Below are positions 51,157-59,605 of a stretch of 64,000 bases of DNA, in pieces. The translations under genes and the position numbers were made by a program. The notes beneath the pieces are model-generated. The model was not told the DNA's origin. It saw only the letters and a program-made list of their open reading frames with translations, and ran no database searches. The DNA is from Azospirillum brasilense (GTDB lineage: Bacteria; Pseudomonadota; Alphaproteobacteria; Azospirillales; Azospirillaceae). Positions within the stretch are counted from its first letter, which is position 1. Each line of letters starts with the position of its first letter. The stretch covers positions 1,596,001 through 1,660,000 of the forward strand of contig NZ_CP059450.1 in NCBI RefSeq assembly GCF_022023855.1. Reading direction: 5' to 3'.

Positions 51157-51350
51157 CGCGTTTCAAAACAAGGACTTCAGGCGGAAATGATACTGAACAG
51201 ATATTTCACTTCCTAGACTGGAAGGCCGATGTTCGAGCGGCCTTGTGACGGTGTGTCCCAACAACAATGCCAAAGCTTGCGAGTCGCGACAAGCCGTCCA
51301 ATGAGCACGATGGATGACCTGATGAGAAGGACGTCGTCGCCAATGCCGGC

Positions 51351-51749
51351 TCAGACGGTTTGTGGAACCCGAGCGATCACCTTGATCTCGAAGTCGAAAC
51401 CGGCGAGCCACGTCACGCCGACGGCAGTCCAGTTGGGATAGGGCTTCTCCGGAAACATCCGGTCTTTGACCGACAGAACGGTCTCGAACTGGGCCTCCGG
51501 ATCGGTGTGGAACGTCGTTACGTCCACGATATCGTCAAACGTGCCGCCGGCAGCTTTCAGAACCTCGCGAAGGTTGTCGAAAGCCAGTTGAACCTGCTTC
51601 GCGAAGTCAGGCTCGGGCGAACCGTCCTCGCGTCCGCCGACCTGCCCCGAGATGAAGATCAGATCGCCGGATCGGATGGCCGCGGAGTAGCGATGGATTT
51701 CGTAGAGCGCCTGCCGGCCGGCAGGAAAGATGGCGTCGCGCTTGGACAT
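51351..51749 (-). CDS. RidA family protein
   Basis: A 132-residue YjgF/YER057c/UK114-type protein. Motifs are SGDLIFISGQVGG, QLAFDNLREVLKAAGGTFDDIVDVTTFHTD and PNWTAVGVTWLAGFDFEIKVIA. The arginine of canonical RidA imine deaminases (IEIE/R..AR) appears as VIARVPQ, so activity is possible but not certain. It is divergent from a LysR regulator over 102 bases, which probably controls it. Confidence 0.88.
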   Translation of the reverse strand: MSKRDAIFPAGRQALYEIHRYSAAIRSGDLIFISGQVGGREDGSPEPDFAKQVQLAFDNLREVLKAAGGTFDDIVDVTTFHTDPEAQFETVLSVKDRMFPEKPYPNWTAVGVTWLAGFDFEIKVIARVPQTV

Positions 51750-51851
51750 CGGTGTCTCCCGTTCGGATTGGACTTGGAGCAGGAGATAGCAGCCGAACAG
51801 GTGCGCGATTAGACGTTGAAATCGGCACAGGTTGATGCAAAATCGCCATCA

Positions 51852-52760
51852 ATGACGCGCCCCTCCCTGAACGACCTCAGCGCCTTCGTGGCCGTCGCCA
51901 CCCACCGCAGCTTTCGTCGCGCGGCGGACGAGCTGGGAACGGCGCCATCCACGCTGAGCCACGCGATGCGGGGTCTTGAGGATCGGCTGGGCGTGCGCCT
52001 CCTCAACCGCACGACCCGCAGCGTTTCGCCGACCGAAGCGGGGCTTGAACTGCTCGGCCGCCTGCAGATTGCCCTGGCATCGTTGGACGAAGCGCTGGAC
52101 GTCGCCTCTGCTTTTCGGGGCAACGTGGCCGGCCGGGTCCGGATCAACGCGCCGCGCGTGGCCGCCGCGGCCCTCGTCCGCAACGTCCTCCCGCGCATGG
52201 TCGAACGATATCCCGACGTGACGGTGGATCTGGTCGTCGAAGGGCGGCTGATCGACATCGTGTCCGGCGGCTTCGACGCCGGCGTCCGCCTGATCGACTC
52301 CATCCCGAAGGACATGATCGCGGTGCCCTTCCCGGACCCGATCGGCTTCGTCTGCGTCGCCTCTCCCGCCTATCTCGACCGCGCCGGGGAGCCGATGACG
52401 CCGGACGAACTCCAGCACCATCGCTGCATCGGCCACCGCCTGCCGGGCGGGCGGCTGTACCGGTGGGAGTTCGAGCGGGCCGGGCAGGAATTGACGGTCG
52501 ACACAAACGGACCGGTGGTTCTCGACGACGAGGAGTTGATGGCGGACGCCGCCGCGCATGGATTGGGAATCGCCTATGTGGTGAGTTGGGCCGCCGAAGC
52601 CGCTCTTGCGGACGGGCGGTTGCGAACCGTCCTGCCCGGCTGGATGCACAAGCCGGAGCGGGCGGCGGTTTATTATCCCGGGCACCGCGCCGTGCCTCCG
52701 GCCCTGCGGGCGTTCCTCGATGTCGTCAAGACCATGCCGGTCGGTGCGGGAACGCATTGA
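51852..52760 (+). CDS. LysR family transcriptional regulator
   Basis: Start at the ATG at 51852 (MTRPSLNDLSAFVAVATHRS) gives 302 residues. The helix-turn-helix is FRRAADELGTAPSTLSHAMRGLEDRLGVRL, followed by the LLNRTTRSVSPTEAG hinge and a sensor domain of the DmlR-like group (AGRVRINAPRVAAAALV). It is divergent from the ridA-like gene and the likely regulator of it. The effector is unknown. Confidence 0.88.
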   Translation: MTRPSLNDLSAFVAVATHRSFRRAADELGTAPSTLSHAMRGLEDRLGVRLLNRTTRSVSPTEAGLELLGRLQIALASLDEALDVASAFRGNVAGRVRINAPRVAAAALVRNVLPRMVERYPDVTVDLVVEGRLIDIVSGGFDAGVRLIDSIPKDMIAVPFPDPIGFVCVASPAYLDRAGEPMTPDELQHHRCIGHRLPGGRLYRWEFERAGQELTVDTNGPVVLDDEELMADAAAHGLGIAYVVSWAAEAALADGRLRTVLPGWMHKPERAAVYYPGHRAVPPALRAFLDVVKTMPVGAGTH

Positions 52761-52838
52761 TGACCCCACAAACCAGCGGGTCCCCGACGCATGCGGTCGC
52801 CACTATGATGGCGCCCCGTTTGGTTCAGGGGGTAGGGC

Positions 52839-53555
52839 ATGCTGGTCCGGCAGGGTGAACATCGTGGCGTGTCGGCGGACCGCAGTCTGGCCTGGTCGCT
52901 GGCGGGCATCGCCGGCGCCGTCAATGCCGCGGGCTTCTACGCCGCCGGCCTCTATTCCTCGCACATGACCGGCACCGTCTCGACCATGGCCGATCATCTG
53001 GCGCTGGGCGAGATGGGCGCCTTCGGCATGGCGCTGGCGATCGTGGCGACCTTCATCGCCGGGGCGATGGTGTCGGCGATGCTCATCAACGCCGGGCAGC
53101 GCCGCGGACTGTCGGCGATCTACGCCTACAGCGTCTGCCTCGAAGCCCTGCTGCTCGCCGGGCTCGGCGCCGCCGACGTCTGGCTGCACGAGCTTCGCGG
53201 CGCCGCGCTGGTCATGGGGTTGAGCTTCCTGATGGGGTTGCAGAACGCCATCGTCACGCGCATCTCCAACGCCCGCGTCCGCACCACCCACGTCACCGGC
53301 ATGATCACCGACATCGGGATCGAGCTGGGCAACTTGATCGACGATCTCTATCACCGCAACGGCCGGGATCGCGTTCGGGTGACGCTCGACAAGCTGAAGA
53401 CGCATCTGCCGACCGTCGGCTCCTTCTTCCTGGGCGGCGTGCTGGGGGTGCTGGGCTACAGCGCCTGGGGCGCCATGCTGTTCGTGACGCTGGCGGCCAT
53501 CCTCGCCGGCTTCGCCGCCCCGGTGATTCTCGCCGAATGGCGGACGGCGGAGTAG
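52839..53555 (+). CDS. DUF1275 (YoaK) family membrane protein
   Basis: A 238-residue protein with about six helices. It opens with WSLAGIAGAVNAAGFYAAGLYSSHMTGTVSTMAD, the DUF1275 signature, and has GLSFLMGLQNAIVTRISNARVRTTHVTGMITDIGIELG in the middle. Function is unknown; some members are proposed transporters. It ends just before an iteron-like motif and stands alone. Confidence 0.88.
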   Translation: MLVRQGEHRGVSADRSLAWSLAGIAGAVNAAGFYAAGLYSSHMTGTVSTMADHLALGEMGAFGMALAIVATFIAGAMVSAMLINAGQRRGLSAIYAYSVCLEALLLAGLGAADVWLHELRGAALVMGLSFLMGLQNAIVTRISNARVRTTHVTGMITDIGIELGNLIDDLYHRNGRDRVRVTLDKLKTHLPTVGSFFLGGVLGVLGYSAWGAMLFVTLAAILAGFAAPVILAEWRTAE

Positions 53556-53559
53556 GGGC

Positions 53560-53577
53560 GTTTCAAATTCAGCGTTG
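53560..53577 (+). repeat. Iteron-like motif outside the origin
   Basis: GTTTCAAATTCAGCGTTG lies between the DUF1275 gene and mug, 2.7 kb left of the main iteron array and in the same orientation as most copies there. Confidence 0.65.
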
Positions 53578-53607
53578 CTGGACGCCGTTATACACTGTTG
53601 ACGCAAT

Positions 53608-54144
53608 ATGACCGATTCCGAAGGCCCGATCCCCGACATCATCGCCCCCGGCCTGAACGCTTTGTTCGTCGGCTTCAACCCCGGAACGCGCTCCGGCCAG
53701 CTCGGCCACAACTACGCGGGGCGGGGCAACCAGTTCTGGAAACTGCTGGCGGAGGCCGGCCTGACGCCGCGCCTGCTGCGCCCGGAGGAGGACCGGCTGT
53801 TGCCGGAGTTCGGGCTGGGCTCCACCAACCTCGTGGCGCGGGCGACGCCGGGCGCCGCCGATCTCAGCCGGGCGGAGCTGCGCGGCGGCGTGCCGCGGCT
53901 GCGCGCGCTGATCGCGGAAATCCGGCCGCGGGTGATCGCCTACACGGGGAAGGGTGTCTATCTCGCCGCCGCGGATCGCGACCGGGCCGACTGGGGCGTG
54001 CAGCCGGACAGCCTGTTCAATGGTCCGGTGGATGTCGTACTGCCGTCGCCCAGCGGCCTCGCCCGCCTGCCCTTCGCGGAAAAGCTGCGCTGGTTCTGCG
54101 AGGTCAGACGGGTCATCGACGCTGAAGTTGACACCCGCCGCTGA
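53608..54144 (+). CDS. mug: G/U mismatch-specific DNA glycosylase
   Basis: A 178-residue uracil-DNA-glycosylase-fold protein of the Mug/TDG family. The active-site motif GFNPGTRSGQLGHNYAGRGNQFWKLL (22-47) contains the catalytic Asn of FNPG, and LPSPSGLARLPFAEKL is the second DNA-binding loop. It removes uracil or ethenocytosine from mismatches. It stands between two iteron-like motifs next to the partition genes. Confidence 0.93.
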   Translation: MTDSEGPIPDIIAPGLNALFVGFNPGTRSGQLGHNYAGRGNQFWKLLAEAGLTPRLLRPEEDRLLPEFGLGSTNLVARATPGAADLSRAELRGGVPRLRALIAEIRPRVIAYTGKGVYLAAADRDRADWGVQPDSLFNGPVDVVLPSPSGLARLPFAEKLRWFCEVRRVIDAEVDTRR

Positions 54145-54159
54145 CGTCAGCGGGTGCCC

Positions 54160-54177
54160 GTTACAAATTCAGCGTTG
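54160..54177 (+). repeat. Iteron-like motif between mug and parB
   Basis: GTTACAAATTCAGCGTTG followed by CTGACGG lies 8 bases from the parB stop. With the 53560 copy it shares a longer match continuing as GCTG. Confidence 0.65.
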
Positions 54178-54184
54178 CTGACGG

Positions 54185-55055
54185 TCAGGCCAGCAGCTCA
54201 TCAAGAAGGGCGTGGAGGCGGCGCAACTCCTGCCATTGCGCCTCGCTGAGCTGCTTGCGGTGCGCCCGCAGCTCCCCGGCGTCGACGGCGGAGAAGTCCT
54301 TGGCGATCCGCTGGACGGCGGAGACGAAGCGCACCGCCGGGGCGGGCTGAACCTTCGCCGCCGCCACGGAATCCGGCTCGCCGCCGCCCATCTGGGCGCG
54401 CTTCGCCTCGCGCAACGCCTTGACGGTGCCACCGTCCTTGATGGTGTCCCACAGCTTTCTCTGCAGGATCGGATCGTCCACCGCGGCGATCTCCGTCAGG
54501 ATGCTTTTCGGGACGGAGCGGTGGCGCGTTTCAAATTCAGCGACGATATCGGCCGGCAGACGCAGCAGCGACAGGGTGCGCGTCACCTCCGCCTGGCTGC
54601 GCCCGATGACCTGCCCCAGCGCCTCGTGCGTGTAGTCGTGCCGCTCGATCAGCCGGGCGAAGGCTCGGGCCAGTTCCATGGCGTCGAGGTCGACGCGCTG
54701 GATGTTTTCGATCAGCGCCAGCTCGTCCGGATCGCCGTCGGTGACGATGGCGAAGATGGTCTGGCGGCCGGCCAGCCCGCAGGCGCGCAGGCGCCGCTCA
54801 CCGGCGATCAGCCGGTAGTCGCCGTCGCCGAGATCCTGCACGAGAACCGGCTGCTTCAGCCCATGGCGGGCGATGGAGTTGGCCAGTTCCTGCAGCGACT
54901 GGTCGTCGAAATGGCGGCGTGGCTGGTCGGGATTGGGGTGCACCCGGTCGAGATCGACCTCGATCAGCCGCGGGAAGTCGGCGGAGAGCCCGAACAGCGC
55001 GTCCCCGCCGCGCTGCGCCGCCTTGTCGAAAATGCGGGTGCTGGTCCGTTCGAGT

Positions 55056-55066
<11 letters not shown>
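54185..55066 (-). CDS. parB: ParB-type partition protein
   Basis: Start at the ATG at 55066 (MSRKLERTSTRIFDKAAQRG) gives 293 residues, overlapping the end of parA by 11 bases. The ParB/Spo0J domain has the box II motif LIAGERRLRACGLAG and the CTPase-fold segment HPNPDQPRRHFDDQ, then a helix-turn-helix LGQVIGRSQAEVTRTLSLLRLP that binds the centromere. It resembles plasmid/chromid ParB (RepB-like) more than the chromosomal type. An iteron-like motif lies in the gene. Confidence 0.93.
54528..54545 (+). repeat. Iteron-like motif inside parB
   Basis: GTTTCAAATTCAGCGACG matches the origin iterons in 15 of its 16 core bases. On the coding strand it encodes Val-Ala-Glu-Phe-Glu-Thr, the same AEFET peptide and frame as the copy in nasA. 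Confidence 0.6.
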
Positions 55067-56075
<1,009 letters not shown>

Positions 56076-56180
56076 CGGGCCTCCGGCTTTCCCTGTGTGA
56101 GGTCCTTTCTTGCAAAATGTGACGCAACTGGTCAAGCCGGAGCGCATCGAATTGCGTCAAATGGCGACGGGAGCGGGGGT

Positions 56181-56196
56181 CATGCGACGTCGTATG
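56181..56196. promoter_or_regulatory. Near-perfect palindrome upstream of parA
   Basis: CATGCGACGTCGTATG differs by one base from the perfect palindrome at 34524-34541. It lies 105 bases upstream of parA and 107 bases before the first iteron, so it may be the ParA operator or a ParB centromere site. Confidence 0.5.
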
Positions 56197-56758
56197 GGAC
56201 TATGGTCATAGAATTCGACGACTTTTGCCGGTCGCTGCGAACGGCGGAAAACCATTCCGGAGGCGAATCGATCCGGACCCCGTCAAGCCCATTTTCCGAA
56301 GCGTTACCAATTCAGCGTTGGTGGCGGGGTGTGGCTTCGATTCGGCCCTTGAATCGCTTGGAGTCTGTCGTTTCAAATTCAGCGTCGTATGCCGATTCGT
56401 GGGTTTGCGTCGGCGTTGCAAGATCTGCGCGAGACTCGCCGAGTCGGCTAAGCCCCGGAAAGCCTTGGGTTTCCGAGTCGAATGTTACCAATTCAGCGTT
56501 GGAGCCGAGTCGCCTTTGTATCAAATTCAGCGTCGGGTCCGGTTGACAGTTGACGGTCCTGGCCTGGAATCCCTGACCAAGTGGAATGCTCGTTCTGGTG
56601 GAGGATAGGGGTCCTGATCACCCTCGAATGCCCGGTTGGCGATTCTCCGACCCCTCCGGCGTTGCGTTTTCAGCGAAGGGGGTCGCGCCAGCACCCGCGC
56701 AACCGGTCTAACCGGAGAATCCTATAGGGACTCATATAGGACATGGTTGCGAGTTCAG

Positions 56759-56767
56759 CGTGGATAA
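56759..56767. promoter_or_regulatory. Candidate DnaA box in the origin
   Basis: CGTGGATAA matches the DnaA box TGTGGATAA at 8 of 9 positions and overlaps the end of an iteron. It is supported by a second candidate at 56910. Confidence 0.45.
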
Positions 56768-56909
56768 CCGCCTTTCGTGACTCGTCTTCAGCGTGGATGA
56801 GCGAGTCCCCGTTGCGACTTCGGCGTGCCCGCCGTTGCGGAGTCAGCGAGCCGATCCGGCCGGTTTTGCCCGCTGCGATTCCAACTCAGCGTGGACAAGC
56901 CTGTCCGGC

Positions 56910-56918
56910 TGTGGACAA
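56910..56918. promoter_or_regulatory. Candidate DnaA box in the origin
   Basis: TGTGGACAA matches the DnaA box at 8 of 9 positions. A related CGTGGACAA lies 20 bases upstream (56890-56898), giving two direct copies. Confidence 0.45.
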
Positions 56919-57157
56919 GCGGCTTTCCGGCCCCGGACGCTCCGTTGGCGACGCTGATTTTGAAACGTTGGCTCGGCGGTTGCCGGCAGGGGAGGGGACG
57001 GCCGGGTTCGCAAACGGCCGCTTCGCTGAAGTTGAGTCGGAATCTGCAGCTTCCGTTGCAACTTCAGCGATTCGTGGGATGGACGCGCTTCACAGCCACC
57101 ACATTTTGTGTTTTCTGAAATGACAGGAACGTGACCGAACGAGGCCGGAGGGGTCCC

Positions 57158-58129
57158 ATGGCGAAAATCCACGAGCAGCTTACCCTGGAGGGATTCGAGG
57201 CGGTTCTTGCCCGCACCGAAGACCCCAAGGAGCGCCGCCGTGTGATGATGGCCCATGAAGCGCTGTCCAACGAGATGGACGCGATCGGCTATCTCCACGC
57301 CGGCTTCTGCCAAGCCTCGCTGCCGCACCGCAAACCCAAGGACGAGACCGCCCCCTGGGTGCGCAACAACGGCAAGTACCAGCTCGTCGTCCGTCCCGGC
57401 ATCCTGCCGCTGCGCGACGGCACGGTCCTGGACGTCGGCGTTCCCTACGGCGCCAAGGCGCGCCTGATCATGATCTACCTGCAGACCGAGGCCCGCAAGA
57501 CGCGCAGCGCCCACGTCGATCTGGGGCCGAGCATGAGCGCCTGGCTGCGCCGTCTTGGGCTGGCCCCGACGGGCGGCGAGCGCGGCAACTACAAGCCGGT
57601 GCGCGAGCAGGTGCTGCGGATCGCCCGTAGCGAGTTCACCCTGCGCACCACCACCGGCCCCTCGACGGCGGAGATCTCCGACCAGCGCCTGATCGACGGC
57701 ATCAAGCTGTGGCGGGACGAGGAGGACACGCCCGACCTGTTCCGCACCGGCGGCGAGTGGGTGCGCTTCGTCCGCCTGACCCAGAGCTTCTTCGAGCATC
57801 TGATGGAACACGCGGTCCCGCTCGACGAGCACGCCATCGCCAAGCTGAAGAACTCCGCCCTGGCGCTCGACGCCTATGTCTGGCTGGTTCACCGCCTGCA
57901 CCGGCTGGACAAGCAGACGGTGGTCCCCTGGCACGCCCTGTCGCAGCATTTCGGCTCGGTCAGCGAGCACCGCGTCCTGGCCTTCCGCCTGAAGGAAGCG
58001 CTGAAGGACGTCATGGCCGTCTATCCCGATGCGAACATCGAGCCGACCTCCAAGGGGCTCGTCCTGCGACCCTCGGCACCGGCCGTGCCGTCGAACAAGC
58101 ATCTCGTCCTGCGGCCCGTCCGCGGCTGA
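57158..58129 (+). CDS. repA: Plasmid replication initiator RepA
   Basis: Start at the ATG at 57158 behind CGGAGGGG gives 323 residues (MAKIHEQLTLEGFEAVLART). It matches the RepA (PF04796-type) initiator family of alphaproteobacterial plasmids and chromids: DVGVPYGAKARLIMIYLQTEA, GPSMSAWLRRLGL, RGNYKPVREQVLRIA, LALDAYVWLVHRL and WHALSQHFGS. It has winged-helix segments and should bind the upstream iterons to open the origin. It is divergent from parA and parB, an arrangement different from the repABC operon of rhizobia. Confidence 0.9.
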   Translation: MAKIHEQLTLEGFEAVLARTEDPKERRRVMMAHEALSNEMDAIGYLHAGFCQASLPHRKPKDETAPWVRNNGKYQLVVRPGILPLRDGTVLDVGVPYGAKARLIMIYLQTEARKTRSAHVDLGPSMSAWLRRLGLAPTGGERGNYKPVREQVLRIARSEFTLRTTTGPSTAEISDQRLIDGIKLWRDEEDTPDLFRTGGEWVRFVRLTQSFFEHLMEHAVPLDEHAIAKLKNSALALDAYVWLVHRLHRLDKQTVVPWHALSQHFGSVSEHRVLAFRLKEALKDVMAVYPDANIEPTSKGLVLRPSAPAVPSNKHLVLRPVRG

Positions 58130-58142
58130 CGGGCGGGCGGTT

Positions 58143-58165
58143 GAGCGCTGTGGGTGAAACAGCTC
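58143..58165 (+). terminator. Possible hairpin after repA
   Basis: GAGCGCTGT and ACAGCTC can pair around GGGTGAA just downstream of the repA stop. There is no clear T tract. A perfect 13-base dyad CGCCTTTAAGGCG lies further on at 58192-58204, upstream of the protease gene. Confidence 0.35.
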
Positions 58166-58268
58166 AGAGCGTGCGGCGCGTTGTTGAAAAGCGCCTTTAA
58201 GGCGTGACATTGTGGGTCGGTCGCAACCATCCGGCGCGGTTCTGGATGCAGCAGAAGGACCGCTTCCA

Positions 58269-59507
58269 ATGTCCTACAGGGTCGACGACGATCAGTATCC
58301 GGCGCGCGCCGTGGTCTCCATCGAGGCCAGCTGGGGAAACCGGACCTACGTCGGCTCGGGCTTTCTGGTTGGTCGCAACGACGTCGTCACCGCGTCCCAC
58401 GTCGTTTACAACGCCGCGCTCGGTGGCAAGCCGAGCAGCCTGAAGATCTACCCGTCCTACAATCCCGGCAAAACGGACAACGTCGCCTACGGCGTTGCCA
58501 AATCACAGTTCTTCACCAATTTCGACCCGGATTCGGACGGCCGGCTCATCGCCGGCGATTTCTACCGGACCACCCAGAGCGGGTCGGAGATCGACGTCGC
58601 CCTGCTGACCCTGTCCCAACCGATCGGCGATACTTACGGCTATTTCGGAATCGATTGGAACTACAGCGGCGGGTCGGCCAATGTCCTGGGCTATCCCACC
58701 AAATACGGACGGTACGAAGTCTTCGACAGCGGCACCATCCGCCGGTCAGGCGTCGATACGGTCTATTATTTGAATGCGGATCTGGAGATCAATCCCGGAA
58801 ACTCCGGCGGTCCGATCTACTACAGCGCCGGAAGCGGTGTCTTCGCCGTCGGCGTCGTGTCGACCGCCATCGGCGCCACGGCGCTTGGCGGTCACGCCTA
58901 TTGGCTGAGGGACGCCCTGTCCGCCAACGACTCGTACATCTCCTCCGCCAGCCAGCCGGCCGCCGACTCGCTGCGGCGGGCCTTCGTGAGCGACGGCGTG
59001 TCCGGCTGGGAAGTCCAGATGGACATTTATGTCGGTCCGCTGACCACGCTGAAGAACGTGTATCTGGGCACCAAATCCATCGAGGCGGTGATCGGCAGCG
59101 AGCTTGGCGATTTCATGAACCTGGGTGCCGGCGACGATGCGGCGGATGGGAAGGGCGGTGATGACGTTCTGGACGGCGGCACCGGCTCCAACTTCCTGAC
59201 CGGTGGGGCGGGCAACGACACCTTCTTCCTGGACGGGCGGGGCACCGGGGTGACTTGGTCCACCATCACCGACTTCGAGGCGGGCGAATGGACGACCGCC
59301 TGGGGTTGGAAGGAGGGCGTGTCGAAACTCACCTGGGAGGCGATGAAGGGCGCCAAGGGGTCCGAGGGCGCCACGGTGCGCATCGACTTCGACGGCAACG
59401 GCACCATCGACGGCAGCATCACCTTCACCGGAAAATCGGTCGGCGCGGTCATCACCATGCCGGGGCAGGTCGGCGCCGACAGCTATCTGGCCTTCCGTCT
59501 GGCCTGA
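58269..59507 (+). CDS. Trypsin-like serine protease with RTX-type C-terminus
   Basis: The ATG at 58269 gives 412 residues. The trypsin-fold domain has GSGFLVGRNDVVTASHVV (His), EIDVALLTLSQP (Asp) and NPGNSGGPIYY (catalytic Ser). It is followed from about 280 by calcium-binding glycine/aspartate repeats (LGAGDDAADGKGGDDVLDGG, LTGGAGNDTFFLDG). With no N-terminal signal and an RTX tail, it should be secreted by a type I system, whose genes are not nearby. The target protein is unknown. It stands alone between repA and sbcC. Confidence 0.85.
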   Translation: MSYRVDDDQYPARAVVSIEASWGNRTYVGSGFLVGRNDVVTASHVVYNAALGGKPSSLKIYPSYNPGKTDNVAYGVAKSQFFTNFDPDSDGRLIAGDFYRTTQSGSEIDVALLTLSQPIGDTYGYFGIDWNYSGGSANVLGYPTKYGRYEVFDSGTIRRSGVDTVYYLNADLEINPGNSGGPIYYSAGSGVFAVGVVSTAIGATALGGHAYWLRDALSANDSYISSASQPAADSLRRAFVSDGVSGWEVQMDIYVGPLTTLKNVYLGTKSIEAVIGSELGDFMNLGAGDDAADGKGGDDVLDGGTGSNFLTGGAGNDTFFLDGRGTGVTWSTITDFEAGEWTTAWGWKEGVSKLTWEAMKGAKGSEGATVRIDFDGNGTIDGSITFTGKSVGAVITMPGQVGADSYLAFRLA

Positions 59508-59533
59508 CGGCTCTTTTATCACGCAGGCACGGA

Positions 59534-59568
59534 GAGACACGAAGGAGGGCGCGCCCCCGTGTCTCCTT
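59534..59568 (+). terminator. Hairpin terminator after the protease gene
   Basis: GAGACACG and CGTGTCTC pair across a GC-rich loop containing GGGCGCGCCC, followed by CTT. It lies 27 bases after the protease stop and before the end of the convergent sbcC. Confidence 0.6.
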
Positions 59569-59605
59569 GACGGTCCCGCGATGACCCCACGCGGCCTGGA
59601 GCACC

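Larger units (their letters stand above)
56303..57073. repeat. Replication origin: iteron array
   Basis: At least 13 copies of a roughly 19-base motif, consensus GTTnCnAnTTCAGCGTnG. Plus-strand copies start at 56303, 56370, 56484, 56518, 56661, 56746, 56779, 56811, 56834, 56878 and 57055. Reverse copies lie at 56949-56967 and 57021-57039. The left group is AT-richer and closely conserved (CAAATTCAGCG or CCAATTCAGCG). The right group is more degenerate and tightly spaced. Located directly upstream of repA, this is the binding region for the initiator. No gene is visible in 56076-57157. Confidence 0.88.
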
